From: DATATB01 sp036268995
Lineage (GTDB): Bacteria; Planctomycetota; Planctomycetia; Pirellulales; PNKZ01
Length of the DNA stretch: 23,805 nt
Direction of reading: 5' to 3'
Assembly: GCA_036268995.1 (NCBI GenBank)
Contig: DATATB010000135.1
Location: 1 to 23,805 of the forward strand
The notes beneath the pieces are model-generated. The model was not told where the DNA came from. It saw nothing but the letters and a program-made list of their open reading frames with translations, and did not search any database. Within the stretch, counting starts at the first letter, position 1, and each line of letters opens with the position of its first letter. Positions 15,927 to 22,981 of this stretch are shown one piece after another. Position numbers and translations under genes: made by a program.

Positions 15927-16337
15927 ATGAGCGAAAAACACCGGCAGCTATTTGAATCACAGCTGCCACAGATGCAAGCGGCTTACCAGCACGCGATCGC
16001 CGCCGGCATGATCGATCCGGCGATCCTGATCCTTGACGTTCGCGACGAAGGCGCCAGGAAAATTGCCGTCGCCCAGGCGGGGGACGACGAAATTATGGCA
16101 GTCCTAGAAGAATGCAACTGGCAGGGCTGGGCGGCTATCGCCGTTCTGCCCGTATCGGCCGCGGACGTGCTGTCCGGCTTCAGCACGACATTGGCTGGCT
16201 GCGAGCGATTCTTCAAGACAGAGCTGCGCCCCGGCCACGTGCGATTCGGAATTCTTAGCGATGGCGCCGTGAGCTGGGGCACTTGCGCGATCAAACCGGG
16301 CAATGAGCCTCCGCTTGGCTCCCAGCCGCCTAACTAG
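15927..16337 (+). CDS. small protein of unknown function
   Basis: This 136-residue protein has no signal peptide or membrane helix, so it is probably cytosolic. The first 30 residues look helical (KHRQLFESQLPQMQAAYQHA). An alternating segment follows that suggests an alpha/beta fold (AILILDVRDE, WAAIAVLPVSAADV, VRFGILSDGAVSWGT). I do not recognise the family. The ATG at 15927 is preceded by GAGAAG; the frame is open further upstream but without a ribosome binding site. It converges on the NtrC-type regulator, with 24 bases between the two stop codons. Its coding appearance (GC-rich third positions, conserved-looking hydrophobic pattern) supports a real gene. Confidence 0.7.
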   Translation: MSEKHRQLFESQLPQMQAAYQHAIAAGMIDPAILILDVRDEGARKIAVAQAGDDEIMAVLEECNWQGWAAIAVLPVSAADVLSGFSTTLAGCERFFKTELRPGHVRFGILSDGAVSWGTCAIKPGNEPPLGSQPPN

Positions 16338-16361
16338 CTCCGGTTGAAACGCGCCCTAGAA

Positions 16362-17771
16362 TCACGAGGCGTTCGATTGCGGCGGATGGCCATATTGCTC
16401 GATCTTCTTGCGCAGCGTGATGCGATGCAGGCCGAGGCTGCGGGCGGCCGCCGCGATCTGGCCGCGATGCTGATCGATGGCCACCTCCAGCACCGGCGGT
16501 TCAACCAGTTCGAGCATCCGCTGATAAAGGTCGTCCGGCTGCTGGCCTGCCTGCCATTGCTGCTGGGCCCAGGTCTGCAAGCCGCCGCGAATCGTGGCCG
16601 CCAGGTCCGGTGATTCGGCCACCGGTCGCGTCGCCGGGGCGGGAAGATGCTCCGGCAGCACCGCGCCGCCGCGAGCCAGCATCAGCGCATGTTCCACCGC
16701 ATTGCGCAGCTCGCGGACGTTGCCATACCACGGCCGCCGCTCGAGTTCGGCCAGTGTCGCGGCCGCGATCGTCGGGCGGCCCGGCGAGCCGGACAATAGC
16801 TGCACGAAGTGCTCGACCAGCAGCGGAATGTCGTCCCTTCGCTCGCGCAAAGCCGGTAACTGCATGGCAAACGTATTGAGGCGGAACAACAAGTCCTGCC
16901 GAAACGAGCCGGCAGCCACCAGCTCGTCGAGCTGGCGATGCGTGGCCGAGATGACGCGAAAATCGACGTGCACCGGCCGCTGCCCGCCCACCGGCAGCAC
17001 TTCGCCATACTCGATCACGCGCAGCAATTTGGCCTGCACGGCCAGCGGCACGTCGGCCATTTCGTCGAGAAACACGGTCCCGCCGTGCGCTTGCTCAAGC
17101 AAGCCCGGTCGCGACTCGTCGGCGCCGGTGAAGGCGCCGCGCACATGCCCAAACAGGGCGCTTTCCACGAGCGAATCGTTCAAGCTGGCCAGGTGCACCG
17201 TGACAAACGGCGCCTGCGACCGCCGGCTGTAGCGGTGAATGGCCCGGGCCACCAGCTCCTTGCCGGTGCCGCTTTCGCCGCAGATGGAAATCGCGGCGCT
17301 GCTCTCGGCCGCCAAGGCGATTTGCTTGAACACATCCTGCATCCGGCTCGAGCGCCCGACGAGGCTATCCGCTGTCGGCCGGGCGGTCGTAGGGGCCGTC
17401 GCGGGGACGGCAGGCCGCGGCAGTACGCGGTTGATCACGCTCTCGGCCACTTTCAGGTCGAACGGCTTAACCAGGTACTCGAACGCGCCGCGGCGCAGTG
17501 CCTCGACCGCAGTGTCCAAATCGCCGAAAGCCGTAATCACGACGATCGGCACGGGCCCCAGCCGCTGTTGCAGATGCTCGATCGCGGTGATGCCGTCCAT
17601 CGCCGGCAGGCGGACGTCCAGCAGCACGCCGTCGAAGCGCCGGCTCTCAGCCTTGCGCAGGCCTTCCTCGGCCGTCGAAGCGGTCGCCGTCTGGTGGCCC
17701 AGGGACTTAAGCATGCGCTCGAGTCCCCAACAAATGGTCGGCTCGTCGTCGATGATCAACCAGTCAGGCAT
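16362..17771 (-). CDS. NtrC-family sigma-54-dependent response regulator
   Basis: This 469-residue regulator activates RNA polymerase containing sigma-54 after phosphorylation by its kinase. The receiver (1-118) has D8/D9, phosphoacceptor D52, T80 and K102. The AAA+ domain (about 137-365) has Walker A GESGTGKE at 165-172, the sigma-54 contact loop GAFTGA at 212-217, Walker B GGTVFLDEMAD, and the arginine-finger region FRQDLLFRLN. A Fis-type HTH ends the protein (GQIAAAARSLGLHRITLRKK). All functional residues are present. It lies 45 bases downstream of the sensor kinase gene on the same strand, so the pair is very likely one operon and one signalling system. The spacer contains a 7-bp tandem repeat directly before the ATG and no clear ribosome binding site. 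I found no convincing -24/-12 promoter in the window, so its targets are probably elsewhere. Confidence 0.95.
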   Translation of the reverse strand: MPDWLIIDDEPTICWGLERMLKSLGHQTATASTAEEGLRKAESRRFDGVLLDVRLPAMDGITAIEHLQQRLGPVPIVVITAFGDLDTAVEALRRGAFEYLVKPFDLKVAESVINRVLPRPAVPATAPTTARPTADSLVGRSSRMQDVFKQIALAAESSAAISICGESGTGKELVARAIHRYSRRSQAPFVTVHLASLNDSLVESALFGHVRGAFTGADESRPGLLEQAHGGTVFLDEMADVPLAVQAKLLRVIEYGEVLPVGGQRPVHVDFRVISATHRQLDELVAAGSFRQDLLFRLNTFAMQLPALRERRDDIPLLVEHFVQLLSGSPGRPTIAAATLAELERRPWYGNVRELRNAVEHALMLARGGAVLPEHLPAPATRPVAESPDLAATIRGGLQTWAQQQWQAGQQPDDLYQRMLELVEPPVLEVAIDQHRGQIAAAARSLGLHRITLRKKIEQYGHPPQSNAS

Positions 17772-17778
17772 GGCGGAA

Positions 17779-17805
17779 GTGAAAAGTGAAAAGTGAAAAG
17801 TGAAG
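17779..17805. repeat. heptamer tandem repeat (GTGAAAA) x3 plus a partial copy
   Basis: Three perfect GTGAAAA units and a fourth GTGAAGA fill most of the 45-base spacer between the kinase and the regulator genes. On the coding strand this is a pyrimidine-rich (TTTTCAC)n run ending about 7 bases before the regulator ATG, where a ribosome binding site would normally be. Confidence 0.85.
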
Positions 17806-17816
17806 AATATTGCCGG

Positions 17817-19289
17817 TTAGGCGATCGCCGGCGAGCCGGGAGCGTTAGCGACCGGAGTTCGTGACGTTTCGCTCGTTTGTGCTGCCGGCAAATGCACTTC
17901 GAACCAGGTCCAGCCGCCTTCGCGCTGCCAGTGGACGCGGCCGCTGTGGGCGGCGATCACCTCGCGCGCCACTGCCAGACCCAGCCCGGTGCCTTCGGCC
18001 TTGTCCGAGACGAGCGGCTCGAACACGTCGCCGACCAGAGACGAAGGCCCCGGCCCCGTGTCGCCGACGCGCACCACCAGATTTTTGCCGGATTGCCGCA
18101 CGACAATCGCCACCTTTTTATCGACGACGTCCGGATGCCGCACCGCTTCCACGGCGTTGACCAACAGGTTGATCAGCACTTGCCGCAAGGTTTCGGCATC
18201 GCCCAGCATCTCCAGTGGCCCGTCGATGGCCGAGCAGTCGATTGTTGTGCCGGCATGCTGGGCCAATGGCGCCACCATCGAGCAGGATTCCCGTACCACG
18301 TCGTCCAATGCCAGGCGGACAAAACTCCGCGGCTCGCGCGGCTGGGTCCCTCGGGCCAGGCTCAAGAAACGCTGGCAATAGGCTTCGATCTGCTGCAACT
18401 GCCGATCGGCCACCGCCAGCGGCTCGCAATCCGGATCGGCCGTATCGCGGCGATACAAGTCGAGGGCCAATCGCGCGCCGGTGGCCGCGTTGCGCAGTTG
18501 ATGGGCAATGCCACCGCTAAGCTGGTCGAGCGTCCGCAGTCGTTCGTTGCGGCGAATGCGATCGGCATATTCCCGCAACCGGCCGGCCATATCGTTCATG
18601 GCGGCAGCCAAATCGTCCAGTTCGCGGCAGCCGGGCCGAGTGGCGCACTGGCTGAAATCGCCCGACGCGATCCGCACGGCATGCGCGGCCAATTGTTCGA
18701 TCGGCCGGGCAGTGTGCCGGGCAATGGCCGAGACCAGACCCACCAACAGCACGCAAGCCACGAGGCCCACGACCAGCGGCGGCAGCACGATGCCGCCGGT
18801 GCTCGTCCAGAATGGGTCGGCCGGCGACAGCACGACCAGCCGCCGCCCCCCTTCATCCCAGCGCGGGACCAGCGCGATCGCCTCGGCCAGATAGGGCCGC
18901 TCGCCCAGAGTCACGGCCGCCACGGCGCCGGGTCCATGCTGCTCGGCCAGGACCACGAGCAGGCCGTCGATCGATGTTTCGTCGAGTTGCAAGGAGGCCG
19001 CAACCGGCCGATCGTGGGCGTTAAGGACTACGAATTCGGCCCCCGACAGGCCGCTCATCTTGGCCAGCACCGGCTCGTTGAGCGGGAACCCCGGGGCTGT
19101 AAGTGCCGCCACCACCCGGGCCAGCCGCTGCTGGTCGCGCTGCTGCACCGTGTGATGCAGCCAGGCCGCCGTTATGGCGGCCGAAACGGTCAGCGCCACC
19201 GCCACGACGCCCACGACGGGTAGCAAAAAACGCTGCTGGATCGAACGCCCGGACAAAGTCTCGCCTCCCACCAGGGGGTAAGTCTTCAT
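17817..19289 (-). CDS. membrane sensor histidine kinase (NtrB-type partner)
   Basis: This 490-residue two-component kinase has two membrane helices (about 23-42, LPVVGVVAVALTVSAAITAAW, and about 165-190, IVLPPLVVGLVACVLLVGLV). They flank an extracytoplasmic sensor domain of about 120 residues with no recognised ligand motif. A HAMP linker follows, then the dimerisation/phosphoacceptor helix with H263 in GGIAHQLRNAATG, the N-box INLLVNAVEA, G1 DTGPGP and G2 GTGLGLAV. It should phosphorylate the adjacent NtrC-type regulator. I chose ATG 19289; the frame is open to an ATG at 19388, but the extra 33 residues look like translated spacer. Neither start has a clear ribosome binding site. Confidence 0.93.
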   Translation of the reverse strand: MKTYPLVGGETLSGRSIQQRFLLPVVGVVAVALTVSAAITAAWLHHTVQQRDQQRLARVVAALTAPGFPLNEPVLAKMSGLSGAEFVVLNAHDRPVAASLQLDETSIDGLLVVLAEQHGPGAVAAVTLGERPYLAEAIALVPRWDEGGRRLVVLSPADPFWTSTGGIVLPPLVVGLVACVLLVGLVSAIARHTARPIEQLAAHAVRIASGDFSQCATRPGCRELDDLAAAMNDMAGRLREYADRIRRNERLRTLDQLSGGIAHQLRNAATGARLALDLYRRDTADPDCEPLAVADRQLQQIEAYCQRFLSLARGTQPREPRSFVRLALDDVVRESCSMVAPLAQHAGTTIDCSAIDGPLEMLGDAETLRQVLINLLVNAVEAVRHPDVVDKKVAIVVRQSGKNLVVRVGDTGPGPSSLVGDVFEPLVSDKAEGTGLGLAVAREVIAAHSGRVHWQREGGWTWFEVHLPAAQTSETSRTPVANAPGSPAIA

Positions 19290-19410
19290 CCTACGGGCCA
19301 ACCGACGCGGGAACAATGATCCCAAAATGCTCTGCCTGGCGGTTTGGGGCCAGAAACCGGGTCCGTGGGCCGGTTCATGGGCGCCCACTTATGGGCTGTG
19401 GAAGGCAGCA

Positions 19411-19449
19411 TTTTCCGTAGCTCAGCCCTTGAGGGCCAGGCCACGGAAA
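19411..19449. repeat. degraded relative of the palindrome at 1960
   Basis: It opens with TTTCCGTAGC, as at 1961-1969, and closes with the complement ACGGAAA. The outer stem is 7 bp and the inner stem (GCCC/GGGC) is intact, with mismatches between. It lies in the 282-base divergent gap between the kinase gene and the secreted-protein gene. The rest of the gap shows no gene, and I saw no clear promoter there. Confidence 0.6.
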
Positions 19450-19571
19450 TCTTTCGGTCCGTTTACAATCAAGTACCGGCGGGGTGCAAAATGTTTTGCT
19501 TCCTGACTGGCCTTGAATGACAATAAAGGCCGCACGATCGTTTCAAACCCGTGTTTTCGGCGGAGGTTGTT

Positions 19572-20546
19572 ATGCGGCGCATCGCTTGGTTGGCTGTGTT
19601 GGGTTCTTGCCTCTGGGGCCAGACGGCGTTGGCGCAGTTGTTCGTGAGCGACCCCTACGCACGCGATCCGAACTCCACGCTCTCGACCTGGCCGGTGCTC
19701 TACAAATTGCCGCCGACTCATAAGGCGGAATACTACGCGATGGGTTGGTGCGGGCTGTGTAAAAAGAGCGCTGACTATCAGAAATGGTATGACCAGCACT
19801 CGCAGTTCAACGTGAATGCTCTACCGGAGGCTGCGTGGGAAGGCCGCGTCACCAATGCCAGTGCGGGCATGGTCGAGGCAGTCGACGACAGCGGCCACCG
19901 GACGATGATGATCATCTATCCCAGCCGCGGAGTCAGCGACGTGCACGTGGTGGGGCCGGCCGAGCCCGACATGCTCAAGCTCGGCAAGTGGGTGCGCTTC
20001 GCCGGCCAGATCGACGAGGCGGGACACGTGACCGAGAAGGTTTCGCAACTCGAGTTCTACACGCCGCAAAAGAACGACGACATGCCGCTGGTCACGCCCG
20101 GCGCTCGTCATCTCATTGCCGGCTGCCTGGTTCGCAAGATCGGCGGCCTGTGGGAAATGCGGCCGGCGCGCAAGTGCAAGTTCAACGCCTTCGAGTTTGC
20201 GCTGGCGAGCAATCCGCACATGACGGTCGACGTGGCCGAAGTCAGTGCCGTGCGCCCGGGTCAGAAGCTGACGGTGCGCGGGCGGCTGTTCGACGTGGCG
20301 GCACAGACCACGGCCAAGGTGATGCAGGCCGGGCCCGGCTTTTTTGATGATCCGCATGGAGTGCTCGAAGCTGAGCACGCGAAGGTGGCCGCAGTCGAGG
20401 CGGAAAAAGCAGCCAAAGGCGGCACGACGCTGGTGCCGATTATCTTCACCTGCCAGATGATTATTCAAACCGGCACCGACGAGGTCGCCGCGAATCCTGT
20501 GCGCGCGAAAGCGGCGCCCAGCCAGGTCGCCGATCCCGGTAAGTAA
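19572..20546 (+). CDS. secreted protein of unknown function with WCGLC motif
   Basis: The 324-residue protein has a clear signal peptide (MRRIAWLAVLGSCLWGQTALA, cleavage after residue 21). The mature protein contains W59-C-G-L-C63, a CXXC that could bind a metal, form a disulfide or resemble a thioredoxin-like site; the context (YYAMGWCGLCKKSADYQKW) is not a normal thioredoxin. Two later segments look like copies of one beta-barrel module: LKLGKWVRFAGQI...TEKVSQ (about 139-160) and VRPGQKLTVRGRL...TAKVMQ (about 226-250), both resembling OB-fold strands. The C-terminal 50 residues are Ala/Lys-rich. ATG 19572 has the ribosome binding site GGCGGAGG; a GTG 21 bases upstream is less likely. I recognise no family. 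It converges with the MqnA/MqnD-like gene. Confidence 0.75.
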   Translation: MRRIAWLAVLGSCLWGQTALAQLFVSDPYARDPNSTLSTWPVLYKLPPTHKAEYYAMGWCGLCKKSADYQKWYDQHSQFNVNALPEAAWEGRVTNASAGMVEAVDDSGHRTMMIIYPSRGVSDVHVVGPAEPDMLKLGKWVRFAGQIDEAGHVTEKVSQLEFYTPQKNDDMPLVTPGARHLIAGCLVRKIGGLWEMRPARKCKFNAFEFALASNPHMTVDVAEVSAVRPGQKLTVRGRLFDVAAQTTAKVMQAGPGFFDDPHGVLEAEHAKVAAVEAEKAAKGGTTLVPIIFTCQMIIQTGTDEVAANPVRAKAAPSQVADPGK

Positions 20547-20584
20547 TCGCAGGCTGATCGTTGGCAACCGCTGCCCCGGCCGGT

Positions 20585-21445
20585 TCAGGCCGTGGGCAGC
20601 TCGACCAGGCTGCCAGCCGTGGCGCCATCCACGATTTCGATGTCCGGCAGCGCGGCAGGTTGTGCGCCGGTCTTGGCCAGCGAGAACATCAGGCCCAGCG
20701 CCATGCGGACGTCGTCCGCCATTGCCAGGCCGTCGCGCATGGCCGATCGCGTCAGTTGCTCGTCGCTATGTTCGCCCGGAAAGGCGGCCGCGAACAGCAG
20801 GGCCTCGGCCCGGTGCTCGAGCGCCAGCCGCAGGCTGCCACGCAGCATGTCGCACACGCGGCCGGCCGATTCGATATCCAATCGGCGGTCGACGATTTTC
20901 AGCCGTAGCGGCAGAGGCAGCCCAGTCTGTCGGCGCCAGAGCGTGCCCAGCGCGGCGATTGTGTGCAGTTCGCCACCTGCCGGCAGTCGTCCGGCGGCGA
21001 GCACGCCCGCGTCCACCTGCCCGGCAGCGACCGCTTGGCCGATGGACTGGGCATCCAGTTCAATCAACTCGGCATCGGGACATGCCCAGCGAGCCAGCAG
21101 CCCGTCCATGCCGGTGAGGCTGGCAACGCCAACGCGACGAAACTGCAATTGGGCCGGATGATGATAATGGCGGCTGACGAGCATGGGCCCCTCGCCGCGT
21201 TCGACGCACGCGCCGACGCCCAGAATGCGATAGTCGTCGGCCAGGTGCGGATACGCCAGGGCCGAAATGGTGCTCACCTGGTAGCGGCGCTCGGCAGCGG
21301 CCGCGTCCAGTTCGTCGATCGCGCCGATATGAACGCTGACTTCGAAATCGGTCGAGGCCAGCCTGCCGGTTTGCAAGGCCCAGTAATGAAAGGCATCGTA
21401 GCCATCGGCCGAATAAGCAATCGAAAGATCCACGGGGTGACGCAT
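20585..21445 (-). CDS. MqnA/MqnD-family protein (menaquinone futalosine pathway-like) lacking the usual His-Glu
   Basis: The 286-residue protein fits PF02621, the periplasmic-binding-protein-like fold that includes 1,4-dihydroxy-6-naphthoate synthase MqnD and chorismate dehydratase MqnA. Family blocks seen in order: IAYSADGYDAFHYWAL (usual SPxxxDxFxFxAL), YQVSTISALAYPHLADDYRIL, GEGPMLVSR, VDAGVLAAGRL, and LWRRQTGLPLPL. In typical MqnD-like proteins the VDAGLL segment is followed by HEGQLTY, whose histidine is catalytic; here HE is missing and Ala-Ala stands in its place. The PLG of the last block is PLR. It may therefore be a non-catalytic or re-purposed paralogue. ATG 21445 follows GGAGAG. 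No other menaquinone gene is nearby. Confidence 0.75.
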   Translation of the reverse strand: MRHPVDLSIAYSADGYDAFHYWALQTGRLASTDFEVSVHIGAIDELDAAAAERRYQVSTISALAYPHLADDYRILGVGACVERGEGPMLVSRHYHHPAQLQFRRVGVASLTGMDGLLARWACPDAELIELDAQSIGQAVAAGQVDAGVLAAGRLPAGGELHTIAALGTLWRRQTGLPLPLRLKIVDRRLDIESAGRVCDMLRGSLRLALEHRAEALLFAAAFPGEHSDEQLTRSAMRDGLAMADDVRMALGLMFSLAKTGAQPAALPDIEIVDGATAGSLVELPTA

Positions 21446-21757
21446 CGACTTATCTCTCCAGGGCCAGTCCTTGGCCGATCAGCGCGAAAATGCCGACGGC
21501 AAAACAATCGCTCGGGCGTGCAGTGCAGAATGAGAAAAACGAGAAGATCGTCTGGATGTGCTACGTGTGCGGCGGTCGCGAGGTTCTGAAAATTGGCGGG
21601 GCGCGTCAACGCCAATTGCGCTGCGCGTCCCCCACACGGAGTGCCAGCGAATTCATCGGCAGCAGCCAGCGCCTGCGCCGACAGCAGGCACGCAAGTAGC
21701 CGAATTCGTGAGAGTTCCGACGCGTCGCGCCGCCGGCCGGAAGTTTCACAACTTCCG
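21446..21757. other. 312-base gap with repeats and no gene
   Basis: No open frame here shows a family motif or a good ribosome binding site. The 3' half carries the inverted pair of REP-like palindromes described at 21696 and 21737. The 5' part (21446-21600) should hold the promoter of the MqnA/MqnD-like gene, but no clear boxes are seen. Confidence 0.5.
21696..21719 (+). repeat. GTAG-headed REP-like palindrome, partner A
   Basis: GTAG is followed by an imperfect stem (GAATTC with GAGTTC, one G-T pair) around a GTGA loop. It is the same family as 1-25 and lies in inverted orientation to the element at 21737-21761, giving a 66-bp GTAG...CTAC unit. Confidence 0.65.
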
Positions 21758-21761
21758 CTAC
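21737..21761 (-). repeat. GTAG-headed REP-like palindrome, partner B, containing the argJ stop
   Basis: On the minus strand this is GTAG, then the 8-bp perfect stem CGGAAGTT/AACTTCCG around a GTGA loop. Compared with 1-25 the stem differs by changes on both arms that keep pairing. The TAG of the head is the stop codon of argJ (21758-21760). Confidence 0.75.
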
Positions 21762-22981
21762 GTGTGGTAGTCGGCGTTCAGCCGCACGTATTCGGCGGTG
21801 AGATCGGTGGACCAGAAGCGGCTGTTCGCGGTGCCATCGGTGAAATCGAGCTCGATCGCCGTGTCGCGGTTCGCGCGGATCGATTCGCTCACCGCGGCGG
21901 CATCGAAGGCCACCGGCGCGCCGCGCTGATAGAGCAGCGTGCCGTTGAGACGTAGGCTGACGCCGGCCGGATTGAACGGCACGCCTGCATAGCCGGCCGC
22001 CGAGACGATGCGGCCCCAGTTGGGATCCGCGCCAGCCACGGCCGTTTTGACCAGCGCGCTTTCGGCCACGGTCTTGGCAATCTGCCGGGCAGCCTCGCGC
22101 GAGGCGCAGCCGCGCACGTCGATCGTCACCAGATGCGTACATCCTTCGCCATCGGCAGGAATCGCCCGGGCAAGTTCCTGGCACACTTCGTTGAGATTGG
22201 TCCGAAACGTTTCCAGATCGCCGCCAGCCAGCGGTGTGCTGGACGCCGCGCCGTTGGCCAGCAGCAGCACCGTGTCGTTGGTGCTCATGTGGCCGTCGAC
22301 GCTGATGCAATTGAAGCTGTCGGTTACGGCCGCGGCCAATGCCTGTTGAGCCGCTTGCGGAGTCAGCGCGGCATCGGTGAGCACGAGGCCCAGCATCGTG
22401 GCCATGTTGGGGCCGATCATCGCGGCGCCTTTGGCCAGGCCCGTGATCTGGACCGCTTTGCCCGAGACGTTGAATGTGCGGCCGGCCAGTTTGTGCGTGG
22501 TGTCGGTCGTGAGCATGCCGCGCGCGGCAGCCACCAGACCGCTCTCGTCGGCCGTCAGAAGTCCGGCAGCGGCCGTGATGCCAGCCCGAATTTTTTCCAC
22601 CGGCAGGAACTCGCCGATGATGCCCGTCGACAGAACCAGCACCTGATCGGCCTTTGCACCGCACGTTTCTCCGGCCAGGGCCGCCATGCGGGCGGCATCC
22701 TCATCGCCACGGCTTCCGGTGCAGGCGTTGGCATTGCCGGAATTGATGACCACTGCGCGAATGTCCGCGCTGGGCGTATGGCGGCGGTCCCAGCCGACCG
22801 GCGCGGCAAACACGAGGTTCTGCGTGTAGACGCCCGCGGCCGTTGCCGGCCGATCGGACACGACGAGCGACACGTCCAGCTTCGACGTATTGCGTTTGAT
22901 GCCGGCGTACACGCCCGCCAGGCGAAAGCCGGCCGGTACGCGTGGTGCAGAGGACGAATGCGAATCGGCCGGAGGTGTCAT
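21758..22981 (-). CDS. argJ: bifunctional ornithine acetyltransferase/N-acetylglutamate synthase ArgJ
   Basis: This 407-residue enzyme moves the acetyl group from N-acetylornithine to glutamate in the cyclic arginine pathway and may also use acetyl-CoA. The precursor cleaves itself before a conserved threonine, here T195 in NMATMLG, to make alpha and beta chains. Other family blocks are present: VINSGNANACTG, LSTGIIGEFLP, KGAAMIGPNMATML and ADPNWGRI. The ATG at 22981 overlaps the stop of argC by four bases (ATGA), showing translational coupling. The frame is open far upstream, but that is argC in another frame. The stop codon is provided by a REP-like element. Whether it is mono- or bifunctional cannot be read from sequence. 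Confidence 0.95.
   Translation of the reverse strand: MTPPADSHSSSAPRVPAGFRLAGVYAGIKRNTSKLDVSLVVSDRPATAAGVYTQNLVFAAPVGWDRRHTPSADIRAVVINSGNANACTGSRGDEDAARMAALAGETCGAKADQVLVLSTGIIGEFLPVEKIRAGITAAAGLLTADESGLVAAARGMLTTDTTHKLAGRTFNVSGKAVQITGLAKGAAMIGPNMATMLGLVLTDAALTPQAAQQALAAAVTDSFNCISVDGHMSTNDTVLLLANGAASSTPLAGGDLETFRTNLNEVCQELARAIPADGEGCTHLVTIDVRGCASREAARQIAKTVAESALVKTAVAGADPNWGRIVSAAGYAGVPFNPAGVSLRLNGTLLYQRGAPVAFDAAAVSESIRANRDTAIELDFTDGTANSRFWSTDLTAEYVRLNADYHT

Noticed and set aside
19290..19400. Sigma-54 (-24/-12) promoter before the kinase gene
   Set aside because: I found no TGGC-N7-TTGC-like match with correct spacing on the minus strand.
21490..21770. Small plus-strand open frames
   Set aside because: They translate the palindromic repeats and have no ribosome binding site or recognisable domain.
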